64,000 nucleotides of DNA from Mycolicibacterium sp. CBMA 234 (GTDB lineage Bacteria; Actinomycetota; Actinomycetes; Mycobacteriales; Mycobacteriaceae), in contig NZ_MPKW01000005.1 of NCBI RefSeq assembly GCF_009729415.1, positions 248,001-312,000 of the forward strand. The letters run 5' to 3'. Each line of letters starts with the position of its first letter. Positions within the stretch are counted from its first letter, which is position 1. The notes beneath the pieces were generated by a model. The model was not told the DNA's origin. It did no database searches and was given only the letters and a program-made list of their open reading frames with translations. Both the position numbers and the translations under genes were made by a program. Of the stretch, positions 42,905-52,039 are shown one piece after another.

Positions 42905-44311
42905 TCAGCTTGCGGGACTGTCACTTTCACCATCGCTGCTATCCCCTTCCTCGGTGGGGTACAAGGTGGGGTGGTGGTATTGGTTGGTTCGGGGTTGGCC
43001 GACGTCCAGTAGTGGTGGTGGGGTCCAGTGGACTCTTCCGTCGGGGCCCATGGTGGTGGTCCAGCCGCCGGTGTCGGCCAATCGGTTGTCGCAGCCGCAG
43101 GCCAGGCCGAGATTGGTGATGTCGGTGGGGCCGTCGTCGCGCCAGTCCTGGTTCACGTGGTGGGCCTGGCTACGGGAGGCCGAGGCGGTGCAGTTGGGGC
43201 GGGTGCAGCCACCGTCGCGGGCGAACGCCATGATGCGTTGCGCGGCCGAAGCGGTGCGTCGGGTCCGGCCAAGGTACAGCGGCAAGTTGTCGTGCTGATT
43301 GAACACCGCTAAGTAGTGGTAGGCGCCGTGGGCGGCCATCTGGATGAGATCGCGCACCGGGAGTTTGGATCCGGTGTGGGTGACCGCGACACCGGCTCCA
43401 CGCTGGAGCTCTTGCAGTGTGGTGGTGGCTACTACGGAGACAGGCAGCCCGTTGTGTTCGCCCAACATCCCCGACGTGAGAGCCATGCGGCCGACCATCT
43501 TGTACGCATCATGTTGGCGTTGGGCCAGGGTCCTGGTGTCGCCCGCGATCTGCTCGGCCGTGGGCGTGCCGGCGATACATGGCACCTCGTCGGCGGGGTT
43601 GCACATACCGGGCGCGGCGAGTTTTTCGTAGATCGCCTCCCAGTACGCCCGCGCCTCGGGATCGAGGGTGCCGCCGATCTCCGAAGTGCCGTCCGAACGC
43701 TGGTTACCCATCCGGACGCCGCGTTTACGGTCGCGTTCGGTGTCGTCGGGTTCGGGGCCGTCCTGATCCAACTGGTACAGCAGGTTTTTGGCCGCCGCGC
43801 GCAGTTCCTCGGGGGTTTGGTGTCGGGCACCGGCCACCAACGACTGCTCACACTGCGTCGCGGTCACCGGATCCACCCAGGCCGGCAGGTGCGCCATGAA
43901 ATGGCCGATCACCGTGATGTGCTCGGCGTTGATCGCCCCAGCCGATTGGGCGCGGGCCGCGTCCTCCCACAACGGCGGCAACGCCTCCCCGGTCAACCCG
44001 GTACGGGGTCCGAGGTTCTCCATGTCCCGCACCCGCCGACGGGCTTCCTCAGCAGAGATATGCAAGCGAATGCGCAGCACCTCGGCCAAGCTCTTCGCCC
44101 CGATCTCCTTCGGAGTGGTCTGAGCCGCCAACGCAGCCAGGATCCGATGATCGACCGCTTCGGCAGCGCACCTCAACCGTTCGCGCCGGGACTGCAACTC
44201 CAACAACTCCCGCACCGACAACCCGGAGTAGTCCAAGGATGCGATCCGGGCCGCGTCAGCTTCGAGGCCGGCGTGCGCCTCCTCGATCACGGCCGGATCG
44301 GTGAATCCCAT
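42905..44311 (-). CDS. DUF222/HNH endonuclease-like protein (13E12 type)
   Basis: A 468-residue protein. The helical DUF222 N-terminal domain is at ~20-300 and the C-terminal HNH-type zinc motif has C-T-R-P-N-C, H-H and a later G-C-D-N-R. These multicopy proteins of mycobacteria are called 13E12 repeat proteins. Their function is not settled; intein/mobile-like homing or defence roles have been suggested. The histidine pair and N-L-G-L of the HNH fold are intact, so nuclease activity is possible. It stands alone, with ~200-240 bp gaps on each side. Confidence 0.9.
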   Translation of the reverse strand: MGFTDPAVIEEAHAGLEADAARIASLDYSGLSVRELLELQSRRERLRCAAEAVDHRILAALAAQTTPKEIGAKSLAEVLRIRLHISAEEARRRVRDMENLGPRTGLTGEALPPLWEDAARAQSAGAINAEHITVIGHFMAHLPAWVDPVTATQCEQSLVAGARHQTPEELRAAAKNLLYQLDQDGPEPDDTERDRKRGVRMGNQRSDGTSEIGGTLDPEARAYWEAIYEKLAAPGMCNPADEVPCIAGTPTAEQIAGDTRTLAQRQHDAYKMVGRMALTSGMLGEHNGLPVSVVATTTLQELQRGAGVAVTHTGSKLPVRDLIQMAAHGAYHYLAVFNQHDNLPLYLGRTRRTASAAQRIMAFARDGGCTRPNCTASASRSQAHHVNQDWRDDGPTDITNLGLACGCDNRLADTGGWTTTMGPDGRVHWTPPPLLDVGQPRTNQYHHPTLYPTEEGDSSDGESDSPAS

Positions 44312-44547
44312 ATTCGAACACTAGTTCGACCCGCCGACAAGAAACCGCCGGTTCTGTGGCGCTAGTTACCTACCGTGACCAGCGTAAACAAAGTGACCAA
44401 AGTTGTTTCAGAGGCATCGCGCGGGCGGGCCGAGGAAGGGGGTCGAGGTCGGTTTGGGCAGCGCGGCAGGCTGTTGCGCCAACAGCACGTTGAGCACAAA
44501 CGCGCACTGCTACCGCCACCTGCCGGGTCCGCCGCACGGACCGTCAC

Positions 44548-45189
44548 TCACGACACCGCAACCTCGTCAACATCCCACGTGCCGTCGCAGAGGCTCTCGG
44601 TACCTGCGATCAGCTCGGCGTTCGGCTCGTCGACCGCGATCACCCAACGCTCGGCGGCGATCAAACTCCGGCCGCCCGCGATATGCCGGGCGAGCAGACG
44701 TTGACGACGGACAGCATCCACTCCCCTGAGGTAATAGAGCCCGTCGACCAACTGCCGTGCACCTGCGAAACCGCTCGAGGGCAGCGCCAGATAATTGCCC
44801 TCAGTGACCACCAGCCGAGCAGACGCCGGCACCACCAGGCCGGCGGCAACGGATTCTTCGATCGCCCGATCAAACTGTGGCACATAGACATCCGAGGTCT
44901 GATAGGCGCCGCGCACTCGGGTCAGCGTCGCCAAATATCCGGCCGCATCGAACGTATCGGGCGCGCCCTTGCGTCCCTTGCGTCGTAGCCTCACCAGCTG
45001 CGCGTTGGAAAGGTGAAATCCATCCATCGGCACCAGTGCAGCGAAATCGCTTCGAGTGGAATTGAATTCATCGACGATTCGTGCTGCCACGGTCGACTTC
45101 CCGACGCCTGGTGGTCCGGTCAGGCCGACGACAACACGACCGGACCGCTCGTCCAGGAGTCGAGCGACATCGTCGGTCAGCGAGGTCAT
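44548..45189 (-). CDS. P-loop nucleoside/pantothenate-kinase-like protein
   Basis: A 213-residue P-loop kinase of the uridine kinase/panK-like superfamily. Walker A is G25-P-P-G-V-G-K31-S-T, with P-M-D-G-F-H-L (substrate-binding) and V-V-T-E-G-N-Y-L (Walker B-like). A LID with R-R-Q-R-L-L-A-R-H follows. It probably phosphorylates a sugar, nucleoside or vitamin. The ATG overlaps the stop of the WXG100-like gene (ATGA), so the two are coupled, which is an unusual pairing. Confidence 0.87.
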   Translation of the reverse strand: MTSLTDDVARLLDERSGRVVVGLTGPPGVGKSTVAARIVDEFNSTRSDFAALVPMDGFHLSNAQLVRLRRKGRKGAPDTFDAAGYLATLTRVRGAYQTSDVYVPQFDRAIEESVAAGLVVPASARLVVTEGNYLALPSSGFAGARQLVDGLYYLRGVDAVRRQRLLARHIAGGRSLIAAERWVIAVDEPNAELIAGTESLCDGTWDVDEVAVS

Positions 45190-45467
45190 TCCGCGGACAC
45201 TAGCGGTTGAACACGGCGATGTCGAAGACCCGGGCAGGCTGCATAGAGGTGGTCGCGATAGGCAGCACGCTCGTCGAGCGATTCGCGGCCCCGCTTCTGT
45301 GCGGCGATCGCCGCAGTACCGGTCCAGTCCTCGGCAAGGTGTGCGAATTGTGTTCGTGCGTGGTCAATCTGAGCGTCGACCTGCTGAGCTGAAGCCCGCG
45401 CATTGACGGACGCGGTGAGCAGTGATTCCGGATCGGACCCCACAACTTGCGAGACCGTGTACGGCAT
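45186..45467 (-). CDS. Small WXG100-like protein
   Basis: A 93-residue protein predicted to be two helices flanking D-W-T-G-T (W-x-G turn), with the N-terminal helix starting after V-G-S-D-P-E-S-L. This is the layout of ESX/WXG100 secretion substrates or of the N-terminal targeting domain of larger ESX effectors. The C-terminal ~20 residues (from C-P-G-L-R-H-R-R) look out of character, and a frameshift or truncation there is possible. It overlaps the kinase start by 4 nt. No ESX machinery is in the window. Confidence 0.5.
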   Translation of the reverse strand: MPYTVSQVVGSDPESLLTASVNARASAQQVDAQIDHARTQFAHLAEDWTGTAAIAAQKRGRESLDERAAYRDHLYAACPGLRHRRVQPLVSAE

Positions 45468-45528
45468 ATCCAGGTGTCACTGGGTGGGAACCAGCCTGCC
45501 GCAGGGTCCGCCTGCGGACTAAGACCTA

Positions 45529-46548
45529 ATGATGACCACGCACAGTGCGCCCCCACCGAACACGATGCACGCCATGGTGCTGACCGAGTTCGGTGGCCCC
45601 GATGTTCTGCACGCCGCCGAACTGCCCACGCCGGTTCCCGGGAACGACGAGGTGCTGGTCGAGATCGCCTGCACCAGTGTCAATCCGGCGGACTGGAAGA
45701 CCCGTGAGGGCAAGCTCTCCGGCTACATCGACTACCACTTCCCCTTTGTGCTGGGCTTCGATCTGGCCGGCGTCGTCGCGGCCGTTGTGCCCGGGGTAAC
45801 CCGCTGGCAGGTCGGCGATCTGGTCTTCGGGATGTCGAACCAGCGCCACGGTAAAGACGGCACCTACGCCGAGTACTGCATTGCTTCCTCTGAACTGCTG
45901 GCACCGCTGCCGCAGGGCTGGACCTACGTCGACGCCGCCGGTCTCCCGGTCGCGGGCAGCACCGCATACGGCGGCATGGTCGACGCCGGTGCGCTACAGG
46001 CCGGCCAGACCGTGCTGATCAACGGCGGGGCGGGCGGTGTCGGCAGTATCGCCATCCAGATCGCTCGTGCGCTGGGTGCGCGGGTCGCGGTGACGTGCAG
46101 CCCGAAAAACTTCGATTACGTCAAAGAACTCGGCGCTGAGCTGGCAATCGACTACCGCGGCGGCGACGTCGTCGCACAGCTGCGCGCCTGGGCCCCGTCG
46201 GGCGTCGATCAGGTGCTCGACGCCGTCGGTCTGGACACTCTGCTCCCCCACGCTGAGGAATTGGTCGCACCGGGCGGCAGCTACGTCGAGATCGAGACGC
46301 TCATCTCACGCGCCGACGAAGAGCGGGTGGCCCGCGCCGCCGAACGCGGAGTTCGCATCGTCTCCAACATGATTGCGGTGCAACGCCAGCCGCAGCACAT
46401 GACGGAGTTGGCCGCGCTGTGCAGCGCGGGCTCGATCCGGCCGCCGGAGACCGAGGTGCTGCCGCTGGACAAGGTGGCTGACGCGCATCGCCTGGTGGAA
46501 TCCGGCCACGTACGCGGCAAGGTTGTGCTCGCCACGCACACTGACTGA
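45529..46548 (+). CDS. NADP-dependent MDR oxidoreductase (quinone reductase type)
   Basis: A 339-residue zinc-free medium-chain dehydrogenase: G-F-D-L-A-G-V-V early, the Rossmann loop G-G-A-G-G-V-G-S at ~165, and no zinc-ligand cysteines. Similar to NADPH:quinone oxidoreductases. An ATG-ATG start is present. No operon partner; 90 nt separate it from the acyl-CoA ligase. Confidence 0.9.
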   Translation: MMTTHSAPPPNTMHAMVLTEFGGPDVLHAAELPTPVPGNDEVLVEIACTSVNPADWKTREGKLSGYIDYHFPFVLGFDLAGVVAAVVPGVTRWQVGDLVFGMSNQRHGKDGTYAEYCIASSELLAPLPQGWTYVDAAGLPVAGSTAYGGMVDAGALQAGQTVLINGGAGGVGSIAIQIARALGARVAVTCSPKNFDYVKELGAELAIDYRGGDVVAQLRAWAPSGVDQVLDAVGLDTLLPHAEELVAPGGSYVEIETLISRADEERVARAAERGVRIVSNMIAVQRQPQHMTELAALCSAGSIRPPETEVLPLDKVADAHRLVESGHVRGKVVLATHTD

Positions 46549-46639
46549 GCGGCCCGCGTCAACCAGCCAAAACCCTTGGTACGGGCAAGTATCCGCTGGG
46601 CTGGGCTGATAACGTGAAGCCAGAGATTCTGGCTGTGAA

Positions 46640-48145
46640 ATGGGAGGCGTTGTGGGGCACGGTGATCGATCCGGCAGTGCCCCACCGCTACTCCACCACC
46701 TGGTGTCCGACGCAGCTGCCATCGCGCCCGACCGCCCGGCCATCATCGCCGAGGACGGCACTGTCACCACGTTCTCGGAATTCGACCGCGCGATCACGGC
46801 CGCCTCGGGTTGGATAGCGTCCCGAACCGCCCTCGGCGACCGGGTCGCGGTGATCGCCGATAATGGCCCGAACTACGCGGCGCTCTACTACGCGGTGCCC
46901 CGCGCCGGACGCATTCTCGTTCTGATCAATCAACGACTCAGTGCGGACGAGCACCTCGCGCAACTGGCCACTGCCGCGCCGACGCTGGTCCTGGGTGACG
47001 CTCGCTATCTGGAGCCGCTCAGTCGACCTGACACCATCGACTTCGATGACGAACAATGGACTGCGGCAACGCAATCCACCCAATGGCCGGTACCCGAGGA
47101 GCCCAGTCCCGACGACCCGGCCTGGTTACTCTTCACGAGTGGTTCGACGGGAACTCCGAAAGGTGTTGTCCACACGCATCGTTCGATCACCACGGCAGTC
47201 CGGGGCAGCATCGCAGGTAGGTCGGTCCGGCCGGGCGGCGTGTATCTGCTGCCCTTCCCGATGTGCCACATCGCCGGCTACAACATGCTGGTACATCACG
47301 CCGCGCAGTCAACAGTGCTGCCGGTAGCGGCTTTTCGGCCCGACGCCTTCGCGGCTGCAGTCAATCAGTACCGGGTGACGTCATGTTCACTGGCTCCGAC
47401 AATGCTGCACAGCCTGCTGGCCCATCTCGATGAAACCGGCACCCGGCTGCCGACGTTGCGCGACATCGCCTACGGTTCGTCAGCGATCCCGGCCGCCCTA
47501 CTGCGGCGGGCACTCGACCGCCTCGACGTCGGATTCCACCAGGGCTACGGCATGACTGAAACCGGCGGCAATGTCACGTTTCTCGGCCCCGACGACCATC
47601 GCGCGGGCGCGGCCGGTGACACCGCAGTCCTTGCCACGGCGGGCCGTCCACACGCCGACGTGCAAATCCGAATCGCACCGAACGGCGAAATCCTGGTTCG
47701 CGGAGACCAAGTGGCGCACCGGTACTGGCCCGACACACCCACTACCGACGAGGACGGCTGGCTGCACACAGGCGACGTCGGGTATCTCGACGCCGAAGGC
47801 CGGCTGGTGGTGACGGACCGATTGAAGGACATCATCATCACCGGCGGTGAGAATGTGTCCTCACGCGAAGTCGAAGACGTGCTGTCGTCGCACCCCGACG
47901 TGGATCACGTTGCGGTCGTAGGGGTTCCCGACCCCTACTGGGGTGAGGCAATCTGCGCCGTCGTCGTACCCACCGGCAGCACCCCGCCCGACGCCGACGC
48001 CCTCATCGCGTATGTGCGCGAACGGATCGCGGCCTTCAAGCGCCCCCGGCACGTGGTGTTCGTCGAAGCGCTACCGCACACGACCAGCGGCAAGGTCGCC
48101 AAACAGGTGCTGCGCGAACAACTCCGGGAGCGCTTCGCCGGCTAG
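46640..48145 (+). CDS. AMP-binding acyl-CoA ligase
   Basis: A 501-residue adenylate-forming enzyme. It has L-F-T-S-G-S-T-G-T-P-K-G (ATP loop), G-Y-G-M-T-E-T-G-G, the D-G-W-L-H-T-G-D-V-G-Y motif and D-R-L-K-D-I-I-I-T-G-G-E-N-V hinge, with the C-terminal lysine in T-T-S-G-K-V-A-K. It activates a fatty or aromatic acid to its CoA ester. The exact start is uncertain (ATG 46640 or GTG 46652). It ends 1 nt from the convergent DUF2127 gene. Confidence 0.9.
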   Translation: MGGVVGHGDRSGSAPPLLHHLVSDAAAIAPDRPAIIAEDGTVTTFSEFDRAITAASGWIASRTALGDRVAVIADNGPNYAALYYAVPRAGRILVLINQRLSADEHLAQLATAAPTLVLGDARYLEPLSRPDTIDFDDEQWTAATQSTQWPVPEEPSPDDPAWLLFTSGSTGTPKGVVHTHRSITTAVRGSIAGRSVRPGGVYLLPFPMCHIAGYNMLVHHAAQSTVLPVAAFRPDAFAAAVNQYRVTSCSLAPTMLHSLLAHLDETGTRLPTLRDIAYGSSAIPAALLRRALDRLDVGFHQGYGMTETGGNVTFLGPDDHRAGAAGDTAVLATAGRPHADVQIRIAPNGEILVRGDQVAHRYWPDTPTTDEDGWLHTGDVGYLDAEGRLVVTDRLKDIIITGGENVSSREVEDVLSSHPDVDHVAVVGVPDPYWGEAICAVVVPTGSTPPDADALIAYVRERIAAFKRPRHVVFVEALPHTTSGKVAKQVLREQLRERFAG

Positions 48146-48146
48146 C

Positions 48147-48914
48147 TCAGGCTGCACCCGTTGCCAACCCGGCCCGTTCCACACTCATCAGACTCTCGGT
48201 CTCGTGCTCGTGTCGGTACGCCACACCACCGCCGTTGAGGCCGAACAGCCGCTTGCTCCACAACAACCACACAACCGCAACGATGTTCACCAGGAGCATC
48301 GCCAGCCGCAGCCAGGTGACTTTCTCGGTCAACTCGTAGATCTCCAGCGGCAGGAAGATTCCCGTGGCCACCACCGCGAAGTACTCGCCCCAGCGCCACA
48401 TCCCCCACAAGCCAACGGCTTCCACGAGTTCGATCAACGCATACACGGCAATGCCGATCGCGATCAGCAGCAGCGTATTGGACGACATGGTGAACGCGTC
48501 GCTGATGTGCCGCATGATTTTGGAGCTGTCGATGTTCCAGCCGATCTGGTCGGCCAGCGGCCGCAACAGGGGCAGGTCCTTGTCGAACATGTCGCGAAGG
48601 TGCACCCGCGCTGCCCTCACTCTGAACACTCCGTAGGACATCACGGCCAGCAGGAGAAACCGGAAGACCCGCTCGACCGCCAACATGCGCATCAACACGC
48701 GGTCGCGCAGCAGTCGGCCGCGGGGCACCTCAGGAGCCGATTCCGCCGGGCCCTTACCTCGCGGCGATCCCACGACGAACGTCTCGCAGCGCAGGCACCG
48801 CCATGCCTCACCGACTGGCGTTTGCACATGCAAACGGGCGGCCAGGTCAGCTTCGTCCGGAGCGAACGTTGCATGGCCGCGCAGTCCACAGGACCGCAGA
48901 GCGAAATCCACCAT
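48147..48914 (-). CDS. DUF2127 family membrane protein
   Basis: A 255-residue protein. The N-terminal cytoplasmic part has cysteines (R-S-C-G-L-R-G-H, then C-L-R-C-E-T-F, a possible zinc knuckle), followed by four hydrophobic spans (~80-240) with the DUF2127 pattern A-L-I-E-L-V-E-A-V-G-L-W. The start is set at ATG 48914; a longer frame to 49034 adds sequence without character. Function unknown. Confidence 0.82.
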   Translation of the reverse strand: MVDFALRSCGLRGHATFAPDEADLAARLHVQTPVGEAWRCLRCETFVVGSPRGKGPAESAPEVPRGRLLRDRVLMRMLAVERVFRFLLLAVMSYGVFRVRAARVHLRDMFDKDLPLLRPLADQIGWNIDSSKIMRHISDAFTMSSNTLLLIAIGIAVYALIELVEAVGLWGMWRWGEYFAVVATGIFLPLEIYELTEKVTWLRLAMLLVNIVAVVWLLWSKRLFGLNGGGVAYRHEHETESLMSVERAGLATGAA

Positions 48915-49092
48915 GCCCGTACCGTATCGACACCACCTGGGTGGAGCGCACCAATCCGTCGGCCGATTCCCGCCGGCGCGCCGAAGCTCTCCGGCGCTAT
49001 CACGCAGTCCGCGCCAGAGCTGGGTCTGGCACATAGTGGGTCAGTCGCCCTACGCTGGCCACCATCGATGCTCGATCCACGCGGAGGCCAGG

Positions 49093-49428
49093 TTGCAGAA
49101 TCCGGAAGCTTTCCTCGACCAGTTCGCCGACGACACAGCTGGGCGGGTATTCGCCGAGCCGTATCACACGCCAGACGGAGCGACGGTCATTCCCGTCACC
49201 AAAGTCAGCCACACCGGCTCCACCACGACAGCAAAACCACTCGGCGTCTTTGTGATCCGCGACGGCGGAACATCCTGGGTACCCGCGGTCGATGCGGACC
49301 GCATCGCTCTACTCGGCGTCGTAACCGGCCTAGTGACCGCGGTGATCGGTTGTCTGGCGATTCTGCGCCGGCCGCCCTGGCCGGACCTGTCCGATCACCG
49401 ACATCTGGCGTCGCGACACCGCAGGTAA
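49093..49428 (+). CDS. GerW-like (YtfJ) small membrane-anchored protein
   Basis: A 111-residue protein starting at TTG 49093 behind GGAGG (49083-49087). The core V-F-A-E-P-Y-H-T-P-D-G-A-T-V-I-P-V-T-K-V, then P-L-G-V-F-V-I-R-D-G-G, matches the GerW/YtfJ sporulation-protein family, here in a non-sporulating actinobacterium. A C-terminal hydrophobic segment (G-V-V-T-G-L-V-T-A-V-I-G) may anchor it. Function unknown in mycobacteria. It is divergent from the DUF2127 gene. Confidence 0.62.
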   Translation: MQNPEAFLDQFADDTAGRVFAEPYHTPDGATVIPVTKVSHTGSTTTAKPLGVFVIRDGGTSWVPAVDADRIALLGVVTGLVTAVIGCLAILRRPPWPDLSDHRHLASRHRR

Positions 49429-49730
49429 TCCGCGCAAGTCACTCCCTGAAAACGCTCGCCCGGCGGGTTCATCTCGCTCGGCGTGGTTTGGCGGCTCTGT
49501 ATTCGAGCATGTCTCCCAGCGGCGGGGATCGTGGAATCCTTGTCATACTGGACGGGGTGGCGGCCGGTTCTGCGATTCAGCTGATTTCAGCTGGCCCAAC
49601 CATATCGGCCAATCACTGGGAACTTTACGCAAACTCCCAGCCAGATCCCAGGCGCAACTGCTAATCGCATCGTCAATTCTCCCTACGGTTACCCGAGACG
49701 GTCAACAGCGGGCGGGCGGAGGGAATGACC
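49429..49730. other. Intergenic region before secreted phosphoesterase gene
   Basis: About 300 bp without a supported gene. It marks the left edge of the surface-polysaccharide region. GGAGGG at 49718-49723 is the ribosome-binding site of the gene at 49731; no promoter was fixed with confidence. Confidence 0.45.
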
Positions 49731-52019
49731 ATGGGGTGCGCACGTTACATCGGTCGGGTCGGGGCATTGGCAGTGTTTCTCGGCGTAGGCATCTCGGTCA
49801 CCACTGGCCAGGGAATCACCTACGCGGCGCCGACCTCGTCATCGTCATCAACCGATACGCATTCGGCTACCGACTCGCCCAGTCCCAGCAAGGCCAGCCC
49901 CAAACACACACCAACCCCGGCGACCGAAACCGCGGCAGCAGACAACTCAACGCAATCGGGTGCACCTGCCCCAAAAACCAAGCCATCGGCCGACGTCAAC
50001 CGTAGCGTCGCCAATCATCACCGCGTCACCCCGAAAACCCCCGACAGCAAGACGGGCGCTAGTACCACATCGCCCTCGACGTCCAACGAATCACCCAGTG
50101 CGGCAATAAAAATCAGCCAACCCAAACCAACTCCGACGGCGGCCGTAAACCAATCGCTCGCACGTTTCGTCGCCGCCACCGCGGCCGTGCCGACTACCGC
50201 GTCCACGAAAGCCGTAGCGGCCGCAGTGCCCCTGGCGGCGGTCACCACCCACACCGCGGCAATCCCGACCGCGCCCAACGTGATCGGTCAAATCGTCACT
50301 GCGGCTAAACAACTCCTCAACGTGGTGTTGGGACCGTTGGTGTCGACGCTGCCGTCGAACGTACCCGCAAATTCGCCGGTGCTGTGGACGGTGCTGGCCT
50401 GGGTACGCAAGCAGATCGAAACGAATCTCCTTCCGCCCCACGTGGTTTCCGCGTGGAACGTGACCAGCCCCAACTTGCTGGTGAATCCCAGTGGCGAACT
50501 CGGTGACCCATCACTCTCCGGTGGCAGCACCGTATCGATCCCCGGCTGGACCGTCACCGGGACGCCGACGATCATCAAATACGGGACCGTGCGCCAGATC
50601 CCGTTGGGCCTGTCGACTCCGGGGCCGACGCTCCCGTCGATCTTCAATTTCCCGAATGATCCCCCGACGGCCAACGACAAGCAGTTCTTCGGCGGCGGCA
50701 ACGTCGCTACCTCGACGCTGTCTCAGACAGTCGATCTGAGTGGTGCCGCGGCGAATATCGATTCCGGCTCAACACCATTCAAGCTGAGTGGATACCTGGG
50801 CGGCGCGATGATCGACCCCTCGGCGGCGTCGGTGAAAGTCACGTTCCTCAGCGCCACCGGGCAGCAGCTGGGTGTCGGGAATCTTGCGCCCGTCGGTCCC
50901 CTTGAGCGGTGGTTCCAGACCGGACTACTTCAACGCAACACAGAGGGCACCATCCCCATCGGCACGCGCTCGGCGCAAGTGACTCTGACGCTGCAGGATT
51001 CGAACCCCTTCACGGGCGGCTACAACAACGCGTTCGCCGACGATCTGTCGTTCACCGTGGGAGCCGCACTACCCACACCACCGCCTCCGACGCCGCCGGC
51101 CTCGACGGTCGGCGCGCTGGACCACGTGTTCATGGTCTATCTGGAGAACAAGGGCTACGGCGACATCGTCGGCAGCCCCAACGCGCCGTACCTCAACAGC
51201 CTGATCAACACCTACGGTGTCGAGACGGACTACTACGCGCTGACCCATCCGAGTGACCCCAACTACTACCCCATCCTTGGTGGGTCCGACTTCGGCCTCA
51301 GCTACAACTGCGCGACCAACTGCATCAACGCCACAAACCTCGCCGACAGAATCGAAGCCGCCGGCAAGACGTGGGCCGGGTACGCCCAAGGCATGTCAGC
51401 CGCGGGGCCGTACACGTCGACGAGCAGCTACGCTCCCGACCAGTTGCCGTTCCTGGCCTTCAGCGACATCTTCAACAACCCGGCCCGCGCCGATGCGCAT
51501 CTGTTCCCGCTCACCCAGATGGCCACCGACCTGTCCTCGTCAGCCACCGCACCGAACTTCGCCTGGTTCGCCGCGAACGAGGCCAACAACGGCGAAGGTC
51601 CCATCGACTTCCCCACCGGCATACTCAACTTCATCGGCAGCATGCTGACCAATCACCAGTACAACGTGAAGGCCGCCGACCAGTTCCTGCAGAGCACCGT
51701 CCCCACCATCGTGAATTCGGCGGTATGGAATGACCCGACGCAGAAGAGCGTCATCTTCATCACGTTCGACGAAGACACCGACAACTTGTCACTGGGCTTC
51801 GGCAATGGCGGCAATCACGTTGTTACCGTGGCCATCCCATCACCTGGCGCGGTCGCCGCGGGCATGCGGTCAGGCAATTTCAGCGACAGCAGCTACGCCA
51901 ACCACTACAGCCTTCTGCGCACCATTGAAGATTCGCTCGGACTGCCGCCGCTGACCAACAACGACGCCTACGCCGAGCCGCTCAACGGGTTCTGGGATCC
52001 GTCACCGGTGATGCCGTAG
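49731..52019 (+). CDS. Secreted phosphoesterase (acid phosphatase family) with lectin-like domain
   Basis: A 762-residue exported protein. The N-terminus R-Y-I-G-R-V-G-A-L-A-V is a signal shared with the protein at 56039. A Ser/Thr/Pro/Lys-rich linker spans to ~200. A beta-rich carbohydrate-binding-like domain is at ~247-443 (N-L-L-V-N-P-S-G-E-L-G-D-P, W-T-V-T-G). A phosphoesterase domain follows at ~462-762 (V-F-M-V-Y-L-E-N-K-G-Y-G-D, F-I-T-F-D-E-D, G-G-N-H-V), resembling secreted AcpA/PLC-like phosphoesterases. Start ATG 49731, 7 nt after GGAGGG, is preferred to 49725. It probably acts at the cell surface on phosphoesters of polysaccharide or lipid. Confidence 0.75.
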   Translation: MGCARYIGRVGALAVFLGVGISVTTGQGITYAAPTSSSSSTDTHSATDSPSPSKASPKHTPTPATETAAADNSTQSGAPAPKTKPSADVNRSVANHHRVTPKTPDSKTGASTTSPSTSNESPSAAIKISQPKPTPTAAVNQSLARFVAATAAVPTTASTKAVAAAVPLAAVTTHTAAIPTAPNVIGQIVTAAKQLLNVVLGPLVSTLPSNVPANSPVLWTVLAWVRKQIETNLLPPHVVSAWNVTSPNLLVNPSGELGDPSLSGGSTVSIPGWTVTGTPTIIKYGTVRQIPLGLSTPGPTLPSIFNFPNDPPTANDKQFFGGGNVATSTLSQTVDLSGAAANIDSGSTPFKLSGYLGGAMIDPSAASVKVTFLSATGQQLGVGNLAPVGPLERWFQTGLLQRNTEGTIPIGTRSAQVTLTLQDSNPFTGGYNNAFADDLSFTVGAALPTPPPPTPPASTVGALDHVFMVYLENKGYGDIVGSPNAPYLNSLINTYGVETDYYALTHPSDPNYYPILGGSDFGLSYNCATNCINATNLADRIEAAGKTWAGYAQGMSAAGPYTSTSSYAPDQLPFLAFSDIFNNPARADAHLFPLTQMATDLSSSATAPNFAWFAANEANNGEGPIDFPTGILNFIGSMLTNHQYNVKAADQFLQSTVPTIVNSAVWNDPTQKSVIFITFDEDTDNLSLGFGNGGNHVVTVAIPSPGAVAAGMRSGNFSDSSYANHYSLLRTIEDSLGLPPLTNNDAYAEPLNGFWDPSPVMP

Positions 52020-52039
52020 CGGAATCGAAACGGAGCGAT

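Noticed and set aside
47943..49664. 573-codon plus-strand frame spanning the end of the acyl-CoA ligase to the GerW-like gene
   Set aside because: Crosses two real genes on different frames and strands and shows no domain or signal.
49731..52019. PE/PPE-family assignment of the Ser/Thr/Pro-rich secreted protein
   Set aside because: No PE or PPE N-terminal domain; it has a Sec-like signal, a lectin-like domain and a phosphoesterase domain.
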